Shown one piece after another: positions 25,742 through 35,570 of a stretch of 64,000 nucleotides of DNA. The translations under genes were made by a program, and so were the position numbers. Position 1 is the stretch's first letter; each line of letters starts with the position of its first letter. This DNA comes from Crossaster papposus (taxonomy: Eukaryota > Echinodermata > Asteroidea > Velatida > Solasteridae): the NCBI GenBank assembly GCA_037893245.1, contig JBAIAA010000097.1, forward strand, positions 806,001-870,000, given 5' to 3'. The notes under the pieces were generated by a model that was given only the letters and a program-made list of their open reading frames with translations, was not told the origin of the DNA and did no database searches.

Positions 25742-26423
25742 CTAGCCCTAGTCTATGACCCCGCACTAGACTACCTCTGAGCTATGGGCCATACGTCCAT
25801 CAGTGCAAAAAACCCGGGATTTTTTTCACTTTATTCATGGAGATCATTCGGTCTCAAACTCGGCATGCAGGTTCACTTACCATAGCGCACCGATATTTCG
25901 TCAAAATTGGGACTTTTCCGTGGTTCTGTCTGGTGTATTTTGTCTCTTTTGTGTAGCATGAAATGCAGGTCAACATGAAGACTCGGCTTGGCAATAATAG
26001 CGGAATCGACCTGTGCGCGCGGATACAACCGACGGTTGTTTCATGAAATACCAAAGGCTAGCAGAGCGCCCTCTGTTGTGATCGCTACATAATGCAGCGC
26101 ATGCAGTTAATGGTGTTTCATGAAACAACCGTCGGTTGTATCCGCGCGCACAGGTCGATTCCGCCATTATTGCCAAGCCGAGTCTTCATGTTGACCTGCA
26201 TTTCATGCTACACAAAAGAGACAAAATACACCAGACAGAACCACGGAAAAGTCCCAATTTTGACGAAATATCGGTGCGCTATGGTAAGTAAACCTGCATG
26301 CCGAGTTTGAGACCGAATGATCTCCATGAATAAAGTGAAAAAAATCCCGGGTTTTTTGCACTGATGGACGTATGGCCCATAGCACAGAGGTAGTCTAGTG
26401 CGGGGCCATAGACTAGGGCTAGA
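25742..26423. repeat. 682-bp palindrome with ~320-bp arms
   Basis: CTAGCCCTAGTCTATG at the left, CATAGACTAGGGCTAG at the right. The arms match nearly base for base over about 310-320 bp (for example CACCGATATTTCGTCAAAATT against its inverse, and CAACCGACGGTTG near the loop). The loop is about 50 bp at 26053-26102. Flanked by ATTACA at about 25735-25740 and 26424-26429. Confidence 0.85.
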
Positions 26424-27065
26424 TTACAGCAGGCAAGAATTGTTTGTTATTTAAACCATGGATTATGTTCCGTGTTTTTCTTCGTACTGGCGCTGTCTTG
26501 CTCGAAAATCAAATTTCTGATCTCCTCTTTTGAACGAGACAGAAATCGCTTCTTTGGAGGTGACTTAATGCTGTCGTCTGCCGACATTACGGAGAAAATA
26601 AGGCAAAATTGGAACAGAAAAAAAGCAGACGAACAGCATGAACGAAAGCCGGTGTAAACAACAATGGCGGTCGTGATCAGTCGTTGCCGAAAATTGCTAA
26701 CTTCACTGTTCCCTGTTTACATCGCACAGGAACATACATCAATTTACGTAGTACCAGCTAATATAACACAGCGCCATGTCAAAGGTTGCTAGACTCTAAT
26801 ATCAGTCGCTTCCATGGTATTTATCACAGAAATGGCCGGCCAGGCTATGCGCTAGCGTGTAAAAAAAATTCCGCGGCCTGGACGGAAAAAGAAAGTTCAT
26901 GTACCCTGTGGGGTACATGAACTCATGTACCACGCGTACTCAGCGTACATCACTCATACCATGCTCATACATCGGCACACTCGGATACATGCGTTTTTGT
27001 GGCATGTCACGTGAACGCTTCTCGACTAATAAAAATTCACAATCTATTGCCGTGGTATAACAAAG

Positions 27066-27636
27066 CCAGTTGTGGCATGTCTGCTGTTGTTGTACGCCAT
27101 CAACAAGAATGGAAGCTGCTCTGTCGACCTGGATTTCCTGTGGGATGGCAAGGTTACAAGGAGGTTGTGGAGGGTACGATTGAAACGCTCACATAATTAT
27201 ACCGTTCCCTTGAGGATGATAGGGGATTGTGTGGGAGCGTCCAATTCCATAGTTCGGTGATGAATTGTGCCTCAAAACACCGTCCATTATCGGAGTGCAA
27301 CCTCAAAGGGGTTCCAAAGGGTGTGATAACATACTTGATCATTGTCTTGGCCACATTGTATGATTTCTGGTCCCTTGTTGGCACAGCCCAAGCAAACCTG
27401 GTGAATATGTCTGTGAAGACGAGGACGTTCTCATAGACATCAGAGGATGCATCCAACACAGTGAAATCCATCGCCACGACTTCTAATGGCGCTGTGGCTT
27501 GGAGGGTCCCCAGCGGTGGACGGGTTTGTCTCACAGGTTTCTTCCCAACCGCACATCTTTCACACTGTTGACACCAAGTGCGAATTGATGCCTCCATTCG
27601 TAACCAGAAAAACAACGGCTGAACCAAACGCAGTAT
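27066..27636 (-). pseudogene. Gypsy integrase core
   Basis: Encodes LRLVQPLFFWLRMEASIRTWCQQCERC (the two Cys of HHCC), then PLEVVAMDFTVLDAS with the first catalytic Asp, DIFTRFAWAVP, and LRLHSDNGRCFEAQF with the second Asp. GRSHTIPYHPQGNG follows in a shifted frame, and further on comes TLPSHRKSRSTEQLPFLLMAYNNSRHATTGF. The catalytic Glu normally in the PYHPQGNG(Q)xE segment is lost. The segment stops at the composite insertion near 27065. Confidence 0.8.
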
Positions 27637-29172
27637 TGTGGCGGAACCGGCGGAGGACCTAGATGGGGACTGGTCTTATTATCCCAGGACTCCAACCAAC
27701 TCTTATTATCCAACAAATATATTTATTAGCCTCGCGCAAGGATGAGCGGCTACCCAGACGCAAGGGGGGACAATTAACGAACGGCAGACTTAACCTAGGG
27801 GCGGCTCGTTTGGTGGAAATATACCACCGTTTTGTGATTGAGTGATTAACTTTATGTAATATAACAGAACACTAATTATTTGGTCCTAATAAACCTCACA
27901 ATACAAATAAACCTCACAGTGACAAGTATTCCGAAGACGAACAATAATTGGTCTTATTCTCTCGATCCAAGCTTCAATTATAATACTTAAATACAATGAT
28001 CCTTAAATACAATGGTCCTCACGTGGTCAACTGCACCACGGGCTAGGCTAACTTATACTAATAAACCTTAGTGGTCAACTGCACCACTTAACTAAACTTA
28101 TAACTTGTGATAATCCTCACTGTGCTTATACAATATAATCCTCACTGGGCTTATACAATATAATCCTCACGTGTGATAACCCTCACACCTGTAACAGTTA
28201 ATACAATTATAATCCTTATCCTTATGTGACAATATAAATGACGACAAAATAAGTAGGGTAATTAACAACGAGGTAGGCTGATTACCTATGCACAAATAAA
28301 TCCAACATGGTCACATGAATTGTACTTTGGGGTACTTAATAATAACAATATAATAACAATAATAACAATAATAACCCTTACACAACCTTGTGTAACCCTC
28401 AAGTGAGCTCAGCCTAGGAAATAGTAACCTTCCACAAGTTGAGGTAACCCTCGCACAAGTTTGGGTAACCCTCACGAGAACTCCGCATAGGAAACAGTAG
28501 GCCTAATCCTTCACGAGCTTGGTAACCCTCACACAAGTTTGGGTAACCCTCACACAAGTTTGGGTAACCCTCACACAAGTTTGGGTAACCCTCACAAGAG
28601 CTCAGAACAGGGAACAGTAATCCTTCACGAGTTTGGTAACCCTCACACAAGTTTGGGTAACCCTCACAAGAGCTCAGAGCAGGGAACAGTAATCCTTCAC
28701 GAGTTTGGTAACCCTCGCACAAGTTTGGGTAACCCTCAAGCTAGCTCAATGATTACAGGATCGCCTCGCAGTAACAACGACTGGCAACCCACACAAATCA
28801 ATGTCCCACTAGCCAACAAAACCTCGGATTACAAACCTTACTCCCACTTGCTGTAATACCAATCTCGACACAATAATTACTAGTTATACCCCAGTACAAT
28901 TCCACCTACCGGTCTCAACGGTGTGCAGCTTCTGCCGTCAGTTCAGCGCTACTGAGATTATTAGATTGCGAACAACGAACTCAACGTATGACTCTCCGCA
29001 CAGACGCTGTCTTCCGTACAACTGACAATCAGGCCAACACAACCACATTTCAGCAGGCCCCAGGTCGGGTGCAATACGCGCTGCTGATTGGTTGCAGTGA
29101 CCGCGCGCATTAATTATTAACAAACTAGACTTCATTACAAGTCGGCATATACCTGTACCCTGTTTCGCCACA
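27637..29172. mobile_element. Solo LTR inserted in the Gypsy integrase
   Basis: Starts TGTGGCGGAACC and ends GTTTCGCCACA, an 11-bp imperfect inverted terminus with the TG..CA signature of LTRs, flanked by GTAT at 27633-27636 and 29173-29176. Collapsing one GTAT and the element joins GHFGTKS to LRLVQPLFFWLRMEASI in one frame (apart from one stop). No gag or pol lies between the ends, so this is a solo LTR or a short non-autonomous LTR element. Confidence 0.72.
28433..28740 (-). repeat. Minisatellite inside the solo LTR
   Basis: About ten copies of a 21-22-bp unit, 'ggtaaccctcacacaagtttg', plus a longer-period unit containing 'aagagctcagarcaggraacagtaatccttcacgag' repeated three times. It creates artificial repeat-peptide frames on both strands. 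Confidence 0.8.
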
Positions 29173-29176
29173 GTAT

Positions 29177-29470
29177 CTAGCTCTTTGTTCCAAAATGCCC
29201 GCAGTCATCATGGAAAGATCTCAGCACTGTGTATATCAGAGCAGCCTAAGTGACAAGCCTCTCAATACATCCTTCCTCAGGACGTACCCCACGACGGAAT
29301 AGGGCACCCTGCTTTACGTGTAGCTGATCCCAATGTTTAAGAATTATAAGGTCACGTCCCTTGGGTCTTTCTCCCGCTCTGCTCGGGATTGCTTTTTTCC
29401 CCTTTCCACATACAGCAGAATGCCCTGGAGAATGACATCTTCCTCTTGGAGTTTCCGGAGATCTTCTGGT
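29177..29470 (-). pseudogene. RNase H-integrase linker and first half of the integrase HHCC finger
   Basis: Encodes HWDQLHVKQGALFRRGVRP and, in the same region, SFHDDCGHFGTK, the two His of the HHCC zinc finger. A TAG stop follows GTKS. It continues on the other side of the solo LTR at 27636. Confidence 0.7.
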
Positions 29471-29990
29471 TAGTACCCAGGGAGGCACTTACTTCTTTTT
29501 TCACTGGTCACGCGAATTTGGTGCGCTAGGGTTGGGGGCATCTCTGTCCCGGTCTCCACCTCACTACCCGAGTAGGCTCGAAGGGCACTCGAGGACAGCT
29601 CGACGACCTGGACCTCCGGGACTCCTTGAGTACTTCTCTGTTTCCACCTGGACAAGGCTTCTGGGGCTTGGTTCTTCTTGCCTGGTCGATACTCTAACTG
29701 AAAGTCAAAAGTTGCCAGCTGTTGCATCGATCGTAACTCCGTACAACTGAGATTGGCAGAGTCAAGAAACTTTAGGGGGTGATGGTCAGTAAAGACGGTG
29801 CACTTATTTCCCATAAGGTAGTCCATGAAGGCTAGGAAGACTGCCCATCGGACGGCTAGCAGTTCCAACTTGAAGGCCGAGTAGTTTTTGTCATTTCGTT
29901 CGACTGGTCTGAGCGACCTAGAGGCATACGCGATGACCCTTCTGAACCCATCATCCTGTTGCTGTGCGAGTATGGCCCCAAGTCCCAGTG
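29470..29990 (-). pseudogene. Gypsy RNase H domain
   Basis: Includes the ETDASSLGLGAILAQQ start (about 30000-29950), then LELLAVRWAVFLAFMDYLMGNKCTVFTDHHPLKFLD and FDFQLEYRPGKKNQAPEALSR. Conserved acidic positions (D of TDAS, E of LELLA, D of TDHHPL) are visible. The usual ADALSR end is APEALSR here. Confidence 0.8.
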
Positions 29991-31010
29991 AGCTAGCGTC
30001 TGTCTCTACAACAAAGGAACGACCGAGATCGGCTAAGGTAAGTATTTGGTGCTCGAAGGAGTGCCGACTTTAAGGACTGAAATGAATTCAATGCTGCGTC
30101 GTCGAGACTCAATTCCTTGCAACCACCTCGGTTTCTTTTCTTGGTATTCACACCTATCAGACGAGTCAACAGGGGCGCCGCTATACCGGAGTAGTCACGG
30201 ATGAATTTGCGGAAGTAGCCCGTGAACCCCGGAAAACTTCTGAGTTCACTCACAGTTGTCGGCTCCGGCCAGTCCTGGACGGAGGAGACCTTGTCAGGAT
30301 CAGCCTTGATGCCCTCATTTGCCACAACCAAATGCCCAAGGTATTTAACCTCCTTTCTAAATAAACTGCACTTCTGAAGCTTGGCTTTCAACCGATAGTG
30401 GCGCAGCCTGGCAAATACAGTTTCCAGACGTGTGATATGTTCTGTGAAGGTTGTCGAGAACACTATGATATCATCAAAGTAGATGAGGACCGGCGTTGGA
30501 ATGTTGCAGGGCTGTTGCACAAACCGAAAGGCATTCGTGTGTACTCAAACAAACCAAAGGGTGTTGTAAAGTCCGTCTTCTCAACGTCTAGTGCCACCTG
30601 ATGGTAGCCAGAAGCAAGATCGAGTACACTCAGGAACTTAGCTCCCCTCAGTGTTTGCAAAGTCTCATCAATTCTTGGGAGTGGGAAGGCGTTCTTCACT
30701 GTGACTGTATTCAATCGACGATAGTCGACGCAAAGTCTTATTGACTGATCCTTTTCCCGCACAACTGCGATTGGAGCGGCCCAAGGACTGGAACTCTCAC
30801 GAACAATGCCGGCTTCCAGTAACTTCTGTATGTGAGCCCGTACTTCTTTATATTGGGAAGGGGGCAGTGATCGGTATCGTTAATGGATTGGGAGGGCGTC
30901 CCCTGTCTCTATTCGATGTCGGATAGCATCTGTGTACCCTAGGTCTCCCTCTCTTTTAGCAAACTCATGCAGAAGGGTCCGAAATTTATCAAATTGCTCT
31001 CCCGTCAACT
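29980..31010 (-). pseudogene. Gypsy reverse transcriptase, with deletion
   Basis: RT blocks: IRLCVDYRRLNTVTV, FPLPRIDETLQTL, FLSVLDLASGYHQVAL, EKTDFTTPFGLFEYTRMPFGLCNSPATFQ, then a frame jump to LIYFDDIIVFS and VKYLGHLVV. Between NSPATFQ and the YFDD block the usual linker of about 20 residues is gone and the frame changes near 30500. The enzyme is therefore inactive even though the FDD motif survives. The thumb-connection region FPGFTGYFRKFIRDYSGIAAPLLTRL follows. Confidence 0.85.
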
Positions 31011-31845
31011 TTGCGTCAACATATACCTCAGGAAGTGGTGATGGGTCTGGGGCAGATTGCCCTTAGGCTTGGGTGGGATCGTGGCAGACGGGGTTCACTG
31101 GGATCCAGATTCGTTCATCGGGATCTTTCTCTACGATTTCTTCGTGATAAAGAGTATCCAAACAACTGCGTTTTCGAAGAAGAACATCTTGATCATTCTC
31201 ATTCGTTAGTACTACTGCTAGTTTTCCCGTGGAAACCTTCACTAATCCTCTCACCGCCTGAACACCCCTTGGAATGTTGGTGCACTCAAACGGTTCAAGA
31301 ACTGCCTTGTAGTCAACATATCTGGATGCTCTTCGTGCTGAGGCCTCCACAATAACAGCGTGTTGGAAAGGAACTAACAGAGGGGGTCCTCTATTCAAGT
31401 ACACCTTCCTAATTGCAGCTTCCACTTGGTCAAAATGTTCATTCCCACAATGCCTGGCGTGGTGGAGGGGCTGGCAGTAGACTTTGCCTGTGGTATGACT
31501 AAAAACGAGTCGGGATGGAACATTCATTCCCAACAAATGCACATCAGTCTGAAAAACATCCTACATAGGGGATGTTTGAACCATTTGCTGAGACGAGTCA
31601 GAATGTATCTGGAATACTCTCGAGTTGCACGCCAACCGGGGCCAAAGTGCTTATGAAGTAGCTCTTTACTGCATAACAATCTGAAGCAGCTCGTGCTTGA
31701 AAATCAGGCAAGTCATGGCGAGTTGAGCCCATTATCCGATTGTCCACTGTTTGGCTCCCAACAGTAGGATGCGCTAGTTTTCCGAAGCACCCTCGGCTCG
31801 GTGGGGTATGGGTGTGGGGTTTTGATGCTGCCAGGCGCAGTTGAG

Positions 31846-31895
31846 GCAATTCCGCGCATAGTGTCCAGGTTGGCCACACCTAAAGCACCTTATGG
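31846..31895 (-). pseudogene. Gag CCHC zinc knuckle
   Basis: Reads CFRCGQPGHYARNC, a perfect C-x2-C-x4-H-x4-C nucleocapsid knuckle, in a frame different from the upstream gag segment. It marks the gag C-terminus. The protease that should follow (31063-31800) shows no intact D-S/T-G motif that I could confirm. Confidence 0.75.
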
Positions 31896-32145
31896 TTGGT
31901 TGGGCTGGTGCAGCATAGGGGTTGTTGGTGACTCTCGGCTTTGGGGAAGTGGGGTAGTCTGTCTGACGTCCCTAAGGTCCGGCTGGTCCACATCCCGTCT
32001 GTGCCGAAAAACCTTGGGAGTTAAACGGAGGGTGCAGTCTCACAGCATGTGGAATTCTCTCAGCGAGGGATTTCACAGATACCATAATTTTCTGTTTCTC
32101 TAGTCGCTGATGAATAGAACCAGGCTTCATCCCGGCCTCGATGGC

Positions 32146-32685
32146 CTATGTGGTACCTCGGACGTTTGCAGTCTGCGCGCGGGCCTGTTCCCTTTCTTCG
32201 CGTTTAAGTGCCGTCCTTAACTTCTCTAAATGAGATCGATTGATTGCGATCAACGAAGTCTCGGCAGCGGTGTCCAGTCCTTCTTGCTCGATGCCATCTA
32301 CGAACTGCTCTCGTATGATGGTGTCCGGATTTGTGTATAGTCCGGGGTCTCGCTTAAGCAGTCGGTGGAACAGTCGATGCAGCTCCACGCCAAACTGACG
32401 AATGGAGACGTCACGTTGCTGCCTCCGTCCCAAACACCGGCGCTGCAACTCTCCACTTGTTGGGGTCTCACCATATGAGGTCGTCAAGTACTTTAAAGTC
32501 TCTTCAGCAGTTTTACCGGATGACAGCAGTGACCGGACTTCAACTTTAGAAATACCTCGAAATGAATCCAGTAAAAATTTGTATCTTTCGTAAGCGTGGT
32601 TCATTGCTGTCACGAAGTCATCCACTGACACTGACTTTTCATCGTCTCGTCCTTCGAACACGGGGAGTTTGCGCTCTGGTGCCAT
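32146..32685 (-). pseudogene. Gypsy gag fragment
   Basis: Open from an ATG at 32685 (MAPERKLPVFEGRDDEKSVS...) through ETLKYLTTSYGETPTSGELQRR and LIAINRSHLEKLRTALKREE. The VDDF..AMNHAYE...KFLLDSFRG and SLLSSGKTAEETLKYL segments resemble the gag structural region of Gypsy elements. The frame remains open about 70 nt upstream of this ATG, but no ATG is there. Confidence 0.65.
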
Positions 32686-32799
32686 CACGACTTGGGGTGG
32701 CCTGGCCACAAATGCCCGCAGAAGCTCCTCAAAACAATAAGGGTTGGAATTCAAGACAAACTCGACATTGTTATTTACAACCAGCTACCCTTGATGGTA

Positions 32800-33310
32800 A
32801 GAATGGTAAGAAAATACTGAGACCTCAAAAAGTCTGTCGCATACTCTTCACAAGTGTTGGAAGAAACTTAAGCTGAAAACCAAGCTCTGCAAACCAGAAT
32901 GATTGACCTCTGTAAAAAAATCTGATGAATAGGAACAGAAAATTATACACCTTGAAGAATCTGCCCTGATGGAGCGTTACTCAAGAAGTTTTAACTTGAG
33001 ATTTGGTGGCATCCCTGAACTTCCCAATGAGTCCCCATCCTACCCATATGAGCAGATCAAACATCTTCTGGCAGAAAATTGTGACCTCAAACCAGAAATT
33101 GAAAACGCCCACTGATCTGACCGGGCCACCAAGTCGCCTTCTGATAAGCCTAGACATATCTTGTCTAAGATCATCTACCGACCTGAACGTCAAGCTGTTC
33201 TGACGCGAGCCAAGGCTACCATTGCAAGCTGTGGGATTTTCACGTAGAAAAGAAACGATGACTCAAGGACGTCATGAAAAAAGCATACCAATCCGGCAAG
33301 AAGGTTGAAT
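32800..33310 (+). pseudogene. LINE-1-like ORF1 fragment
   Basis: Across small breaks the plus strand reads EESALMERYSRSFNLRFGGIPELPNE, then DRATKSPSDKPRHILSKIIYRPERQAVLTRAKA. These are the two conserved blocks of the L1-type ORF1 RNA-binding protein (RRxNLRxxGIPE and KPRHI...F..R.ER..VL..A). One in-frame stop near 33114. The fragment abuts the Gypsy gag start. Confidence 0.65.
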
Positions 33311-33440
33311 TCCGCTACGGCTCATATCAACGGGCAGAATTATGTTCCTCCTCCATCACAATAGGCTTAAAATTAGTACATGTCCTGGTGCATTACTATT
33401 ACAATTTCCTGCGGATGCAATATTGGGTGATATGTGTCAG

Positions 33441-33640
33441 TCCAGGGACCTTATTCACGAAGCATCCGCTATTACCGGGTCCGTAACAGCCTTTGCGGAT
33501 GGCCTAACGGATACGTTAGAATTGCGCTACGCCGTATTCACGAAAGGTTCCGTTATGTATCGGTAAAATTGCGGAGCTCCGCTAATAATGGGGGCGTCGT
33601 TCAACGAGCTGTACGGGTGAATGAAGCGCCTGCGTGATTA
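33441..33640. repeat. Dispersed repeat sharing its end with 59590-59812
   Basis: AGGGACCTTATTCACGAAGC at about 33446 matches the inverse of GCTTTGTGAATAAGGTCCCT at about 59781. Both flanks are rich in TACGGA/TCCGTTA words in both orientations, consistent with a foldback MITE family. Confidence 0.5.
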
Positions 33641-34039
33641 TGTAACAATTCACAAGAGCGTAAAATAGAAATGTAGTCGAATTGTTATGAATCCAAAATA
33701 CTGTAACGGGAATACCGCAGGGGACTCGATCTATACCCAGGGGGGTAGAGCGAATCCCTAGAAACCCGCCGGGATTAATCCGGAGATATCGGTGATGATG
33801 TTTGCCGAGCTACCCGGGCAGTGTTTGACCAGGCCTGGACCAGCGATGAGGTCACCGTCAATACCCGTCAACCTGGCTCAAGTAGGGTTGGTCTGAAGGC
33901 GGAGCTTAGAGTTGGAGGGTAGCGTCTTTTACGAAGCTCACTTCTTGGATAGGGGAAGGGAAGGGTTGGATTATCTGATTTGGCGCGCAAACGCACGAGA
34001 AAAGGCAAGGCCGGGGGCACTGGGCATAATTTCAGTCTG

Positions 34040-34270
34040 TCCTAAAGTCTAGCTCTGAGTCTATCCAAAAGTCTGTCCTAAAGTCTAGCCCTAAAGTCTA
34101 GCCCTAAAGTCTGTTCTAAAGTCTAGCCCTAAAGTCTGTTCTAAAGTCTAGCCCTAAAGTCTGTTCTAAAGTCTAGCCCTAATTTCTGTTCTAAAGTCTA
34201 GCCCTAAAGTCTGTTCTAAAGTCTAGCCCTAAAGTCTGTTCTAAAGTCTAGCCCTAATTTCTGTCCTAAT
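34040..34270 (+). repeat. 25-bp tandem repeat array
   Basis: About nine copies of a 25-bp unit made of two half-units, TAAAGTCTAGCCC and TAAAGTCTGTTC. Two units carry the variant 'taatttctg' half. Confidence 0.85.
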
Positions 34271-34279
34271 AACTCAGTG

Positions 34280-35079
34280 AGGCAGTTGAGGCAAGTGGAT
34301 AGAATAAACAATGAAACTTTCTCAAATAATCATCTTTAAGCGCAAATATTATCTTAACCACCGTCTTCATCAGTTTGGGTCACTTAGATTGCATACGCAA
34401 ATTATGCGCGCAATTAATTAATCCTAATCATTGCTTGGACTGGTAGCAAGTCTAATGCCGATTCGCATAACGTTGAACGTGTAGTACACACAGTACATAC
34501 AACGGTATACACACAGTACACTTCATGCACAGGAATCCCCACCCCTAGGCACATCGGTTTATTCGTCGTGTTTTAATTCTTCTATCCCTCGTTTGGATAC
34601 TTCTGATCATCTGGTTCCTTCATCTTCGGGTTGTACTTCGTTCCTCATGTACTTCTTCGTTTTCCCATCGTCAGAGTTCTTCCCACAGGGCTAGTTCTGG
34701 AGGCGAACCGAGCAACCAAATGCCGTTCCAGCTCACCTTTTAGACAATCGGCAGGGCTGGATCTGGGTCACGGTCAGCGCGCGCGCTCTCAAAGGCTAAG
34801 TGCGCGTAGCGCGTATGCAAATTAGTCACCCACCCTGATGTTGAAATCACAGTTGCATTAGTAAAGTACATGTACATGTACACCCAGTCGTGAACCACAT
34901 AACGACCGAGGATCGATATTGTGTTTTCCTTTCTTCCTTTACTTAACCCAATCCCCATTGCTTTGCGCTTGCACTGTCGATCGAGGACAGAATTCGGACA
35001 AGCAAACCGTCGATCGAGGATCCTTTGTTCCCTTTGTTCTCTTTTGTGTTTCGATCCTCGATCGTAATGCAAGACAAGA
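34280..35079. other. No gene seen; repeated CGATCGAGGAT words
   Basis: The word (C)GATCGAGGAT or its inverse occurs near 34905, 34977, 35012 and 35051. No coding region is supported. Confidence 0.4.
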
Positions 35080-35316
35080 ACACGCATACATGTAGACACT
35101 ACCACACTGAGGGCATACTTGTCATTCTATCCAATGGAGGACACTTGAGTGTGTGTGAATTACACCTATCAAAGTGAGGACACTACACTAAATTGCTGGT
35201 TGTCCATTGGTTTCATATTGATGTGCATTCTAAAGTCATCATTGCGATTGCAAATTCTAAATAGTCAAGTACTCTGACGCATCCGTACATGTATGTGAAC
35301 TGACGAAACACCCTGC

Positions 35317-35570
35317 TTAGCTTTGATGAAGCTTCATTTTGTTCCGACAAAAGTCTTTGATGTTCCTCCAGCTTCGTGTCTGCAGTGCCACAAGACAGGA
35401 TGTTTCGATGTCTCGTTTGCCAGGAAGCTTCTTCAGCAGAAAGAATTTCTGCAAACCCTTCGTAACGTCTCCCTTCTCCTCGGCAGTCCAGGGACGACGT
35501 TTCACTCGTCTCGAGTTGTTCAGAGATGCCAGACTTCCAGATGGAACACTGATAGGAGCCTGTCGAGTAC
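35317..35570 (-). CDS. SANT-like terminal exon, copy 1
   Basis: Acceptor ATTAG at 35571. Encodes TRQAPISVPSGS..RRVKRRPWTAEEKGDVTKGLQ..FFLLKKLPGKRDIE..LQTRSWRNIKDFCRNKMKL, stop at 35317. The Trp and basic spacing suggest a Myb/SANT-type helix bundle. Family assignment is from memory of similar C-termini. Confidence 0.72.

Larger units (their letters stand above)
25579..27065. mobile_element. Composite foldback insertion in the integrase gene
   Basis: Interrupts the Gypsy integrase between HATTGF (ends near 27066) and CKEPFFLLFGR (resumes near 25578). Ends include TTTGTTATACCACGGTAATAGATT at 25712 and its inverse AATCTATTGCCGTGGTATAACAAAG ending near 27065. Within it lie two palindromes (25579-25707 and 25742-26423) and a tract of unrecognised sequence, 26450-27000. 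An AGCAGGCAA(C/G)AATTGTTT direct repeat brackets the larger palindrome. Confidence 0.6.
24591..32754 (-). mobile_element. Degenerate Ty3/Gypsy LTR retrotransposon (internal region)
   Basis: On the minus strand the order is gag, CCHC zinc knuckle, RT, RNase H, integrase, then a long C-terminal tail. This order (RT before integrase) is that of Ty3/Gypsy. Two later insertions interrupt it: a solo LTR at 27637-29172 and a composite foldback block at about 25579-27065. There are several frameshifts, in-frame stops and at least one deletion in RT. No matching LTR pair is visible in the window, so the element is probably truncated at both ends. Confidence 0.85.

Noticed and set aside
28433..28740. 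Possible CRISPR-like array of regularly spaced repeats
   Set aside because: The units are contiguous tandem minisatellite copies without unique spacers, in an animal-type genome.
28414..28856. Repeat-peptide frames (CEGYQTREG type and GNPHTSLGNPHKS type)
   Set aside because: Both come from the 21-22-bp minisatellite in the solo LTR read on opposite strands; no start context or splice sites.
24000..34500. LTR pair for the Gypsy element
   Set aside because: I compared the flanks below 24591 and above 32754 by eye and found no shared terminal sequence; the upstream side runs directly into a LINE ORF1 fragment.
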